A stretch of DNA of 64,000 bases from Jaenimonas drosophilae (lineage: Eukaryota; Euglenozoa; Kinetoplastea; Trypanosomatida; Trypanosomatidae): NCBI GenBank assembly GCA_030849065.1, contig JASAON010001606.1:24514-88513 (forward strand). Direction: 5' to 3'. This document shows, piece after piece, positions 32,801 through 38,102 of the stretch; positions within the stretch are counted from its first letter, which is position 1; every line of letters begins with the position of its first letter. Under the pieces are notes generated by a model. The model saw only the letters and a program-made list of their open reading frames with translations. It made no database searches and had not been told where the DNA came from. The position numbers and the translations under genes are program-made.

Positions 32801-33375
32801 TTGCCCGTGCCCCTAGTGGCATGAGGTATGCGAGGTGGGGAGATGCCTTCTCCCTCATTGTCGTCCATGGTGGATTCCATGAGGTGTGAGTTCTCGGATG
32901 GAGACCACAATGTAGCTCCAGGGTGGCACGGAAGGGGAGGTGCTAAGGAGGCTGGGTTGGGGATGTGCGGAAGATGGGGAGCACGTCCCACTCGGCTCCC
33001 AGCCGCCCAGCTGCTTGGCAGAATTATGTGGGGAGCTGTGGATGGGTCGTCACTCGGGGAGGGGGCCTCGCGGAATCCGGTGGCGGTTGCCCGCCTCCCC
33101 TCCGCCCCGGATACCTCTGTGCCATGAGGGGATGGGTGGAGGTGGGGGACGTGGCTTTGGTTGAACGACGCTGGAGCGAGGGAGGGAGTGGTAAGAAGGG
33201 AGGAGGAATCGGGGCTGCTCTCGGCTTCATGACCAACCGCGGGGGAGCCTCCCGTTGCTCGTTGATGGGAGCCCGAAAGGCTGCGATGGTTGCGCGGAGT
33301 CACTGGGTTGGTCGTCCCATCTTCACCATGGGCGTAGAAGTACTGCCACGCGATCGTATCCAATCTGGTGGGCAT
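17824..33375 (-). CDS. giant TOR-like PIK-related protein with degenerate kinase domain (pseudokinase)
   Basis: 5183 residues from ATG 33375; the frame upstream of it offers only TTG. Order of parts: Ser/Pro-rich disordered N-terminus; HEAT repeats (about 640-830); a long disordered stretch; further HEAT repeats (about 1340-2560) with TOR-type signatures such as NPPLTYPPMRKVLQQLLDNF (near 2000) and FIRTTGHQLTIRDGDV (near 2148); FAT domain (about 3020-4180) with LWASIIPHLVWTATIYAP near 4100; kinase-like region (about 4390-5000); and a FATC-like end closing with WAPHW. In the kinase region WLNARRRYTQEMAEWSVVTF and VFRLTRSLRNAL align with TOR. The catalytic loop DRHxxN reads HRETGN (4770-4775) and DFG reads RLG (4789-4791), so phosphotransfer is very unlikely. 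TOR kinases are usually about 2500 residues; long Ser-rich inserts double the size here. TRRAP, another pseudokinase PIKK, is the main alternative but fits the HEAT motifs less well. Confidence 0.8.
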   Translation of the reverse strand: MPTRLDTIAWQYFYAHGEDGTTNPVTPRNHRSLSGSHQRATGGSPAVGHEAESSPDSSSLLTTPSLAPASFNQSHVPHLHPSPHGTEVSGAEGRRATATGFREAPSPSDDPSTAPHIILPSSWAAGSRVGRAPHLPHIPNPASLAPPLPCHPGATLWSPSENSHLMESTMDDNEGEGISPPRIPHATRGTGNTPSGSSLMMTTLSNLLLAAPGAALFDSDEAYVLPPLLQYFQDLSTLEVGRAPASEAAPTTTSQNETAEPPVLSPSTSGSPLHIVPSRGTPHKSSFRTPKWEEAEVQLPRVWTQFDGVPRVELAKDAGDDDDGHSSKNSSSSSVSNLWRPPPVMAASPTGHLPDTRNKANLVSTAAPSSRDRYRAVLHPSYAMLPPRLSLTCLCRQHNHNNRSDMVDHNADNGEWDEVHLVSPLSTLSDLTSPQLPQQRKVSQGSLLLSPMTSFRRQSSVAQRRGSHFSPRALLLGGQDHLVDSHLESVPSGLDCPRHSRRLYQHPLLDGNQDVPFVFANYAQPPLQPDCFSIEHFPPRLQEGLKAMQALVEEQLNVGMTGSGGVAEAKIGDEYEEHLGNVVTGTSSSGLGFTSESGDDVAASATPAELGDTSHGRRKHTFSLPTPPSGAPTARGIKHSLNTILQRLIRHNEREVALHVVLLTLPWRFAPPAERIVIFFNHIRSCLPSNRFSTVTLALEACCALQHIDAPDVDCTRIAEEFMTIILNYIRHGCSYAELLTGLIATRHILRWRSSRPFRKLITTYLPELILSTWNILMREEWSKPMHRLREIAAATLQDLLVEALMERRVIYVQNVVATAVNLFLQTASAASSSSPLTNSRSHAGTADSFEVPSPTTVEVTAVGRSHDGKSTPPLSASFPYTASMHLLDGLSGTSPASRSCLEALGASTPEAPSTTTVPRPMRRESTVAHIDELGRRAMVGPSPTPRLSVSQPPPPQRTASMWDFFARAVRRVISVPPSARSSRSRSSVRQLHRPRASSSPLLPPATTVSPPRWNTQVQQTHAEVLHTPPLRAEESSAVGHPPSLSMPASFHDAKDQPAAESRNGCPPHPPPAEIPSSIGTGLSGLRRGLSSPQPPHTPTESGTFAAALGEVIPPSHLEVRMTAASLTIGAFVCAWRKASRGQWPLTSKTTHEATGTSSTTIRCPTVVVKDTVTPRTAGRERPTKGAEAPPTMVSLPEAIRDATLSREHPDVSVDQNSPESPVPHITLLAEHDVVTQACYREDMPVSSVSSSTDGDETDGELGDLSETSSPLRLAPRRESAGDPLWYSMSQSAPSTAQHQPPAPMGADRDGTPPSGRVGPRTQQVPAWPKELQQVRFSSTDIPELAAENERQDDSPAPHRKHGFAPSLDFFLSARAANAVVKLFLPQHPRNAAAGDVKVGPGIAPVDALPRDAQVVVERLLPLLVPCYSASFTPEAAVYISQRMWNRVVTQLKQGVSLGSSPSPPTGSSSLAATRNSSAMPLNSSNGPGAGEMEREGSSLWTRHSPRTAPLSSSPLTHPLAPPLASSGRQAATTDCGSPRVDSRMPGDPTTTSSIPSSSSCSCFELEFLTASLFTAAVGSLYPPVLETLFASTIYPALCHGAMSRSATFSRPIFPSLGLLVLNFGTAAAERCAPMVERVCRLCMQSPFSIELATVSSVLCSVYPQLRRVTQSLLARRMMEVLRHQPNPNSLRRLDKSPDRSCLADPQHTFSASTPLTTDGRSAMSSSPPRAPQGNAALFLGSTEADRAELTPAQRLEAKRLCFRVLQLYPYHWEGMTAFFLDVCTPYLHHSDEQLRRECVQSSVRALESDCFFPNSQGVIDRPERGRFLDDSLDYSSTHLQSPHTCNITRASEQTTSVGLGRGGVLIERDSSAAAAVVVQRGKHLLFVPPSIPSAPMPHKGTNISLPPPVCERHCGRTHVSTVREVVHQLVAVAVGDLEDRIRTIALRSLTPNTYQFLYAHEHLIGQLFVVLNDPVLENRVVAIRLLRNIAPSNPPLTYPPMRKVLQQLLDNFESRCAAFFYSQIGEREQHERQPAGITSSASSPVTFNGFPIFTAGSNIPIGCMTDPSLTVHAASLAVLTEIALCIPESTPIYLRRILLMLQFVLRNPRSDREAVVNALRLLTVLHEDSATEDWFLFRPFIRTTGHQLTIRDGDVVRMMSALAALQSILQSSEATTYAYVDLHDIVTCLHSLLYQKPSIGSDLSIAVLRLLGTISSIEPPHLDDMDRMPALIRRPDKPLEYPDLNAFLSDDANLQRYDVRDEPLGGHMIVPQLSRFHLFTSLLWPDVVIRVLLTAVFDYLSCTVTFTAEGLCECVDCIMRILSETTAVGRVAVYLPTMLTIVLNLISERHRAGHLQYTIVPGLLPLFLNSLAHLVSHVGRSIAPMYRLLHNFLIASWNLRQPTILNGCQLLQALCAAVPDLMKEHCQVWLMRLLTAITTYHRVEQSYVNMTLLHDPLNLDDTLTGHPLKKSGEDADLDLGGTTSAQVDLNPSGQAPGWNSILEAVYDRITTTIRMFQPLANVAARQMVCLNLSQALCEARSHGSNNMDLMKDERELLASTVNRLISKVLVEYIANCDVRTVATAIIENCMHHLHLLANIHMDALKQLRDESEWSKGHSSVASPGSTITSLPASPFRADQDTLPSRQVKTPRVQMAAVGNSAPQGPTRKAFRNDDHRREWEELLIEHRRRNFGGLCGGDEWWHCDSPLMRVGLRTAEGSAEVVRYFPLQSVRTSWESFAEMDILGCLLMILGRCRIQSVHYSVMVQAYVRLRFGDDEVLTVTSFFRCASSPLYRVELLGVMSQEAVDQLIRNPTVVIQRNKEDADATYANRCSLPDAMTARSEDVEHATGLDTAPFTPLEPSEWQNMSFEDLSLSHPGIPVVQVPSTTSLPIALSLRLAAAGVSPKLHSLASSQRSVPTGISAQEPPSRCSVPPEVSASGEQRVTEEETPLDFPPFLSREASFTDTRNSGAANRRLHPTLTSDPTNEINTSFYASRDDDTRREASSIPTAVGREELRFFEHHARLRPDKWRLWLERFCIMVAEAAPDPSVSICAHLIKQHRTSLMYSDLLPVALLSLWTSCTSTDDLREWMVAIRTFYRFHAHVPQLVAMEIARIGHFILLFAPSIFDEQINRTIIDVYITPTFVAELAHRASNPPLALFHVEQDLLRSFSAEKASFLVDVLDEVNALHDYSLVVDDPQLKLALIQFFSTSTTAVDIHRDIPRPVRLELGDSRSDERNTLLKDFLLHSDLCAARRYLQYSFAGSGESSSSGGQASSSGAQASMSGSTAPSEEDSAADLSLMEVLFAMRFFSRVLDFESVLRLWSSTKRKLGTSPWEMVSGIGNGSRGMARSTAAPIARPISLSGSMDVSRSPPSTARRRPQRSQVVTIVGEEVLLTNSAATPEMLVGSAGTNGSDPLAACLATCPSNERLVDQELPHLPPEMGAGRITSIMPPPGATTVPNYNLPLYIARYAIVAAESLCRWDEVLRAAQFAREYESFALHPSLDGPGMAHPCSSSSDGTRTDRTKRFPERSPFRQGTEGASSPLAEEAGHHTGPDRQSPFQHQIDIFRAAAFASEGNYDRAKQTLTNVQNSLKDYYAVFHTEHTQLMLELNCMFQQVSNLEEGIHAIELSTMDDDSSSPQALPVAGDHSLTTRSLTAEELGREVNGRLFKISTIRRLRNVGCRPLPMGSTVLQRYEVIAVRSALIPAHWQISNILILTEQMDKEGLPFRSVRSLEHFARLPIHTRNFQAVKEYRETLELERLRRLVRLLSSTEEMECLYMDICIALRTDLALTRFGPKDGSPLTARAQMELEQQIRGTMCSDMAYVKVEDLGNSLTPYQAELVLLHMYSTRRLKLAHRFSNVANTLPTKAVNDQQRWYNLPRFSPIPAMNMCRRSADDLPLYGEEENEALLTEYYLLEHTISVSNYLPSIWREFGLLLFEVCLAMHHEWEATNDPATLRNFLEQSAKAMAALQQGAQMWRSASLGAVHGIGPFSTASQRRQRHSRGMLPSSSMMLKVLYLAVKCEESMAAVADVPVAASLGASSMSVHEKLAGSHWHSVTGYAESDKRGSTASNNQADHPDQGGFGALDFRAPMLVLWASIIPHLVWTATIYAPIRLAVRDLCVKWTSMLHQMIFTLIACFEHPYEMVGGRASPLAESTPADLGAASASCTHGSFSGWPKSTSTAADSRTVDHSGMSVYGSPKLRGLSQGSPNSPVGGLADRDSVFATSTTAEPSSSACRYLPTDIRSGTPAIQSSFLRDIAAASPEHRRIVEETLAFCHFIGDASSGSELSLSGSCRLPAPVWQLPTLVMDTDPNSGGENHPDESVAPPLTSPHNDPGSEEGMAFTQRMDGGYKSVSHVRRYIVPGESPHYSREDVYTLFLSDGWKIRMHYAIERPPVSSSEEPEAGLSCWNLPCTTDVSRHHGSPTSVGPSSPISSPTGRFPSSLPSGSPLLESAEMRSLQSAEVIMPYSLMEIAVCTLIGHLPLDSLRRPLVLPIGMDKFLTQLPSRVRRSTTWPTQLPESTHHTSLIQAHRKPTSLYYTHDEYCDCLHREDTLKVKQELFSSLSGTAGFSASVTSLETPIMTSVPRLPFELPDIAEAELRCSHVRQQNKLAYHNAMTTAMDTGDVGPLKTLVENTLEQRPSSEGTSSIKTYEYFLSLPRPVSHLKMLLQRIQQVELTVSMAPSSVAASEQDDEENASEAEALTEQQREAQRLCVLDIESCRHGNALRHAFAADGMDPSHWLNARRRYTQEMAEWSVVTFLLDMYHRETGNFFIDTSSGHVATHRLGRYTLQSTPERRRATSCKRSSDRIRDAEGSAGLLLTQEDALRHPFPNTDPTVFRLTRSLRNALSVESPHARFQSHTALSLYEIYNYSRDISDYSTFGLDVMTGFAWRPTTPRARVHLRPMLPRPPVHAKSHQFPLSGALSTPLDDLIQLDPSISTAVGEESMDVALPVVFPSNESACHVTGVGNGKSISTGTDGDDLNGSASTRLPSSYAPLPFALDSSMRLPRSRRVIGSPLSPPTASCSQIHNNCPVGASGILPNIRRQLPCCFDGQSMRIKLRCDEPLFRLPDVEFANRAIILDGMRKRRAQVERGHGAVSMDDADSPLPPLSRDETEHFRHVAASMASHSADATSEAAPTQYNTAYGFASRLIAVSTDAKNLLGSEAAPHSASRWAPHW

Positions 33376-33395
33376 CACCAACAACGAACGTTCTA

Positions 33396-33416
33396 CTGTT
33401 GGGGAAAAGGAAAAAG
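33396..33416 (-). promoter_or_regulatory. candidate trans-splice acceptor closest to the TOR-like start
   Basis: Sixteen pyrimidines on the minus strand (33416-33401) followed by CAG ending at 33396, about 20 nt before ATG 33375. It supports that start codon. Confidence 0.55.
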
Positions 33417-33547
33417 TAATCCAATCAATTCAGAGATCAACAAAACACACCCAGCAGTGCACGAACTCACAATAATCACGGGACGGATAACGCAGGTGGC
33501 GTGCACGAAGAAAAACGACGAGATGCTGGGGAAGAAAATGAGGGAAA

Positions 33548-33570
33548 TGTGTGTGTGTGTGTGTGTGTGT
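33548..33570 (+). repeat. (TG)11 microsatellite followed by GGGT repeats
   Basis: Twenty-three nt of alternating T and G, then a short run of GGTGGGTGGGTGGG. It lies in the leader of the TOR-like gene, where the transcript would read AC repeats and CCCA repeats. Confidence 0.9.
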
Positions 33571-34492
33571 AGGTGGGTGGGTGGGTGGATGCGTAGTTGT
33601 GTGGGTAGGTAGGGTTTGTCGGTATGAGAGTCACGTCAAGACCACAGAACACTTTTCTGTAGGCCGTCTCTGATGCAATGGGTGAAAGCGGCGATTGTTG
33701 GATCGAAGAAAAATCTGCAAGAAGGGTGGGGTGAGGTATTAGCGTTTGCTCATCCACACTCGTCCACCGCTTCACTCACTTCGAGAAGGCAAGGCTTCGG
33801 AGAACAAGCAAAGAAAAAAGTGCTCCAAAGTCCGGAGTTTTCCAGCAGCAGCAGGTCGAGAATCCACGCAAGCTGAAGTTGTCCACACAGACGTGGCGTG
33901 TTTGTGAGCTTCACCTAGGAAAGAAGGCTCGGTGTGTTTGGGTCAACGTTGTTGATGCGGCCCACGAAACACTCGCAATGGCGTGTTTTGTCAGTTCCCT
34001 AATCAACCAATCAATCAGTTGATATGATGGCGGACGCGTAAGATGGATGCAGCAGCCAAAGAAAAAAAAAAACTCCAAGCCAATGATTGCAGAACTCGAA
34101 TACACACGCGCTGCAAGTCCCGTGTTTGTGGATCACGTGCGGCAAATTCTCGCTGGTGAGATGTTCTAGCCGTGCCAACGAAATGGATAAGTACAGCAAC
34201 TGAACCAAAAGCAATAACGGGAGAGTTGGGTGGGGAACTGAAGTGAAGCGTCGCTGCAACCTCAACACAAATATCAACAAGGTTGCGGCAACCTCTCAAG
34301 TACGACGACGGTCTCTCTATATTCAGCTAAAGGAGTAGAGATAGGGTTACAGTGAGCCTTAGCAAAAAGAATTTATTGGATCTCCTTGAAGGGGTGGGGA
34401 GGGGCCAGTCCGCGCCACGTACAGTTTCTCAGATACGAGGGAGATGTGCCCCAATGCGGCGCAAGCGCGTGGGTGGGTGTGGCTATGTGCTA

Positions 34493-34551
34493 CTGGTTTG
34501 AAGGCAGTGCCAAAAGAGATTTTTAAAAAAGAAAAAAAAAGAAAAAAAAAG
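34493..34551 (-). promoter_or_regulatory. strong polypyrimidine tract with acceptor AG
   Basis: 27 consecutive pyrimidines on the minus strand (34551-34525), one of the longest tracts in the window. The first AG downstream is at 34494-34493, 31 nt away, as expected for a kinetoplastid acceptor. No open frame follows for more than 700 nt. Confidence 0.6.
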
Positions 34552-34762
34552 TGCGCAAACACATGACTCAACAGATGAAATGAACATTGATTGCATCAGC
34601 AGCTCACTCCCCCCGACCTCTCTCCCTCCCTGTCGTTCGTGCGCTTCGACAGAGAACTTCACAACTGACAGCGGGTTGCAGCCTAACATGCGTTGCATAC
34701 GAGCTACTATCTTCGTACACCACGACGCAGGCTGGTCTACGTCGACAAAACACCACTCACCT

Positions 34763-35008
34763 TCACTTCCCCCGTGTGTAGCCCTCACGGTCAAGGGCTG
34801 CTACTTTGCGGATGGACACTCCACGTGACTCCACAAAATCCTCCAACGACTCCGCAACTTCGGAGTATTGTGCCACCGTCTCAAAAGCCTGCTGCACCGC
34901 CGCAGAATCTGCTGAAAGAAGGTAGGCGCAGTGGCGGGCAGATAGAATCACCCCTACCACAGACCCCACAGACATGTAGCGGCATAACACCGCAAATCGT
35001 GTTGACAT
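34763..35008 (-). CDS. small protein of 81 residues, unknown
   Basis: ATG 35008, stop at 34763, in the 2.2-kb gap between NAA35 and the TOR-like gene and on the same strand. The N-terminal third is mildly hydrophobic (VGSVVGVILSARHCAYLL), followed by an amphipathic helix-like part rich in Ala, Glu and Val and a charged tail. It ends just upstream of the strong polypyrimidine tract at 34525-34551, which would also direct its polyadenylation. The 150 nt before its ATG hold no other ATG on the minus strand, and a T6 tract with AG lies between. This placement favours a real gene. No family is recognised. Confidence 0.5.
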   Translation of the reverse strand: MSTRFAVLCRYMSVGSVVGVILSARHCAYLLSADSAAVQQAFETVAQYSEVAESLEDFVESRGVSIRKVAALDREGYTRGK

Positions 35009-35567
35009 CCTCTGCCTAATGGTTGACCTCTACGTGCCACACGTCAACCAAAAAACACTGTAATCTCCCCTACCAAGTGCGGAGAGAGTAAGTCACCTAT
35101 GTTATGAAGACGTGGAAGAAGTGAGAAGAAAACAAGAAGTCAGTTGCAGCAATCGAAGACGAACATCAAGTTCTTCACTCACGGTGGCGCTGCACTACGC
35201 ATCAGCCATGCCGTCGCCCCAAATCCTTGACTTGATGTGGATGTGATCAGTTCTGCATGATTATTGCTCTCCTCGGTAGAAGTCTTTACGAGCTGAGAAG
35301 TCGAGCCAACCACAAGGGTTCAGGGTACCAGCACACACTTGGCCAAGCTGGAGAGCTCAGGACCTTCTCACGCAATGAAAAAAAGTTATGGTATTATGGA
35401 CTTCACTTTCAGGCGGAGGAGCGTTCGTCAAAATGGGCCAACAAACAAGAAAAAAAGAGACTACAACAAGGGTGAGCAGTCCTCATCACGACTAATATTA
35501 TCACGTCATGGGGTGTACCTTCATCATCCCCCCTTGCGCAGCTCATCATGCACTTCCGCACTCACGC
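35009..35567. other. intergenic: leader of the small gene and 3' UTR of NAA35
   Basis: No further gene is seen. The minus strand has pyrimidine-rich stretches near 35103-35135. Confidence 0.5.
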
Positions 35568-37835
35568 TTACTTCTTCTTCAGGGAGAAGCACATCAAGTA
35601 TGGCGCTGAGGTGGATTCGGCATCCTTCGGGCGGTCAACAGTAGCCTGGTAGCCCGCCATCAGGGAGGCATCGCCACAGAGCACAGAGAACTCCTTCAGC
35701 CCGCGGGTGACCTCCGTGGAGACCTTCTTGAGGTTCAAGAAGAAGGAGCGCATTGCGCGCAGGCGCTCTTCGCCACCAAAATTTTGGATAGCCGCACCGC
35801 TGGACTTGAGGATAGCATCGACCTTCGTCGTTGCGTTCGCCGCCACCTCAGATGCCTTCAGCGCGTAGGACTTGAGCTTATCTGTGTCCGCGTCGCTGAA
35901 GTCGGGCTTGGCCTTGATGCAGCGGTGGTAGGGAGTGAAGGAAGGGCTCTGGATGTAGCGCAGGAAGTGGTGCATGCGATGGTTGAAGATGTTCTCGACA
36001 GAAATCAGGGAGTGCTTGGCCGGGCTGGAGAGATCAATAAGCTCCTTCTTCTCCATGAGGCAGGCTGAGAAGAACAAGGCATCGGTCAGCAGTCGAGACG
36101 CCTCAAGGCGAGTAACCAGGGCAGCATCCAGCTGGCCTACGGTGCGGGTGGTGAGCGCAAGATTGTAAAGTGGCACACGCGTCTTCTTGTTGATGCGGGT
36201 CTGAGGAATGAATGAGGTGTTCTGAAGGCAAAGGGTGGCCATGTTCTCAACCTGCGCACGCTGGGCGAAGTTGATGTACCACAAAGCGGGGACAATCTCC
36301 GCCTGGGTGAGGAGATCCAGCTCGAACTGCAGCTGAACAATGAGCTCCAACGTGCGGAATACCAACGCGTTGGCGTAGAGCAGCAGAACGGTGCTGCACT
36401 TGACGCACTCGGTTTCATTTTCAGACTTTCCTGGCTGAGTGGCCAAGAAGATGGAGATGTCCGTGGAGTAACTCTGCTCCTGAAATTGGCCGAGTCCCTC
36501 CATCACGTTCATCAGGCGGCGGTGAGCCAAACCACGGTTGCACAGCATCATCTCAATGTGCATCAGGAAGTACTTGCTGGCGCTATCCACCCATTGAATG
36601 GTAGCCTCCTTGGTCTGGCGGAGCATGAGGAGGTGCTGCTCGGCGGTCACCTTCAGGGGGTCGGCGGTCTTGTGAATGCGGTACTTCACCACGCTCTCCA
36701 GCGTTGCCTCGTCACCTTCCAGAATCTTGAGATAGAGAGGTGAGCCGTAGTCCACCGCCAGCATCTCACCCACACGCTGGGGAAGAGGCTTCCCAAAGAT
36801 GAAGGACTGGCTAGGGACCTGGCTGAAGATCAGAACCACCGCGAGGCAACGAACAAGAAGCAGCGGCTGCTGAGCACCGAAGTTCTCCACGAAGTCCACG
36901 ATGGCTGAGAGACTCTGCATGTCCAGGAGCACCTTGAGGGAGGATAGCTGCTCAGCCATGCGCTTGTACGCAGTCTTCACCTCGTCAAAGGGGCGGTGGG
37001 GGAGGGGCTTGGTGGGGGTGATGGTGCTCACCCAGAATCCAGCCTCCTTTTCCAGCTGGAGGGCAGCGGGCACCTGGGGCTCGCCACTGCGCTGGAACTC
37101 AGGGCTGTCGAGGAGTTGTGCTATCTCGGCAAAGAGCTCACAGGAGGACACCACAGCGCTGCGTCGGGTCGCCTCAATCAAAAGAACCAGGGCAGAAAGG
37201 AAGTTCTTGCGGAAGCGCAGACGAGCCGCGAGAGCTGGGCTCTTTGCCTTGGCTGCGGCGGTCTCCATCTCGGCCAGGATGACCTCCACGGCACAGTCCA
37301 GTTGCTGGTCCACCTCTGGTGGGGCAATCATGAACTCCTCCTCGGAGCGGATGGTGGTGGCCAGCACCGCGCGCATCACGCACTCCAAGCACCGAAGCAC
37401 ACCACGGCAGTAGGCGTAGAGAGTGGGGTTGCACTCCTTCAGCTTATCCACGCATAAGAAGTAGGGAAACGATAGGTAGCTTTGAGACAGCGTGTTCCCA
37501 CGCAAGTAGTTGAGTTCCTTCATCAGGATCTCATCCATGATGTCGATCATGGCCTCCTCACTGAGCTTGGCCATCTCCTCAGGTCCGGGGATAGCCCCAG
37601 AGGAGAGCATGTGCTGCAGTGAGTGCACTTCGTTGCAGTTAACGCCGGAGTCCGTCTTGGGGTCCATCATTTCAGGAGCAGCGAGAATCATGTCGCGGTC
37701 GATCCCGTCCACGCAGAAGCAGCTCCAGGTGGGCTTGTCCTTCAGGTAGGCGGCGAACTCATCGCGGACGTCCTCCCAGGTCTCGTCCATCGCACAGGAT
37801 AGTGGAGGTGGGTTAGAGGGGGGAGCGGCAGTCAT
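35568..37835 (-). CDS. NAA35: NatC N-terminal acetyltransferase auxiliary subunit (NAA35/Mak10)
   Basis: 755 residues, ATG 37835. The N-terminal third carries the Mak10 hallmark: MILAAPEMMDPKTDSGVN, followed by IMDEILMKELNYLRGNTLSQ, matching the conserved AxEIMDPKMDxG and IMDxLLxxExxWxxGxxLSQT of NAA35. The rest is alpha-helical, as in the family, to the C-terminus. In yeast and humans Mak10/NAA35 is the large scaffold that anchors the catalytic subunit NAA30/Mak3 and Mak31/NAA38 to the ribosome, so that NatC acetylates nascent chains starting with Met and a hydrophobic residue. The length agrees with the family (about 725-735). A pyrimidine-rich stretch on the minus strand (about 37883-37866) lies about 40 nt upstream of the start and fits trans-splicing. 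Confidence 0.85.
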   Translation of the reverse strand: MTAAPPSNPPPLSCAMDETWEDVRDEFAAYLKDKPTWSCFCVDGIDRDMILAAPEMMDPKTDSGVNCNEVHSLQHMLSSGAIPGPEEMAKLSEEAMIDIMDEILMKELNYLRGNTLSQSYLSFPYFLCVDKLKECNPTLYAYCRGVLRCLECVMRAVLATTIRSEEEFMIAPPEVDQQLDCAVEVILAEMETAAAKAKSPALAARLRFRKNFLSALVLLIEATRRSAVVSSCELFAEIAQLLDSPEFQRSGEPQVPAALQLEKEAGFWVSTITPTKPLPHRPFDEVKTAYKRMAEQLSSLKVLLDMQSLSAIVDFVENFGAQQPLLLVRCLAVVLIFSQVPSQSFIFGKPLPQRVGEMLAVDYGSPLYLKILEGDEATLESVVKYRIHKTADPLKVTAEQHLLMLRQTKEATIQWVDSASKYFLMHIEMMLCNRGLAHRRLMNVMEGLGQFQEQSYSTDISIFLATQPGKSENETECVKCSTVLLLYANALVFRTLELIVQLQFELDLLTQAEIVPALWYINFAQRAQVENMATLCLQNTSFIPQTRINKKTRVPLYNLALTTRTVGQLDAALVTRLEASRLLTDALFFSACLMEKKELIDLSSPAKHSLISVENIFNHRMHHFLRYIQSPSFTPYHRCIKAKPDFSDADTDKLKSYALKASEVAANATTKVDAILKSSGAAIQNFGGEERLRAMRSFFLNLKKVSTEVTRGLKEFSVLCGDASLMAGYQATVDRPKDAESTSAPYLMCFSLKKK

Positions 37836-38102
37836 GACTCAGGCAGAATGTGGGGGGTGAAGGGTAAAGAAGAAAGAAAATGAGCTTAGTGCTAGTGTAG
37901 CTACACCAAGAGGTAAGGAAGCAGACAGGAAAACATGCCCAAGGTTGTGTCAGTGTGTGTCGAAGAAGAACCAACAGAAGAAAAAGCCATGGTCATGAGA
38001 AAAGCTAGATCGATGGCAATTCCATCATGTGTGAGGGCCAGGAGGAGGAGTCCACCCGCAGTATTTGCGGCGTCAACTCTACGGCGTCAGATCTTCTCGC
38101 CT

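Larger units (their letters stand above)
33376..34762. other. long ATG-depleted leader of the TOR-like gene
   Basis: No coding sequence is seen. From the acceptor at 34493 down to the start codon at 33375 the transcribed (minus) strand has a single ATG (33753), which opens a four-codon frame (Met-Ser-Lys-Arg-stop). The plus strand has about 19 ATGs in the same stretch. The block contains several pyrimidine tracts plus AG, at 34493-34551, near 33717-33735 and at 33396-33416, so alternative leaders of about 1117, 340 and 20 nt are possible. Confidence 0.6.

Noticed and set aside
17824..33375. TRRAP/Tra1 as identity of the giant protein
   Set aside because: Also a pseudokinase PIKK, but the RKVLQQLL and HQLTIRDGDV type HEAT segments and the end of the FAT domain read like TOR. 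Not fully excluded; a profile search would decide.
34011..34299. Two minus-strand frames of about 90 codons in the TOR-like leader
   Set aside because: Both begin at TTG; the region is devoid of ATG on that strand, so they cannot be ordinary genes.
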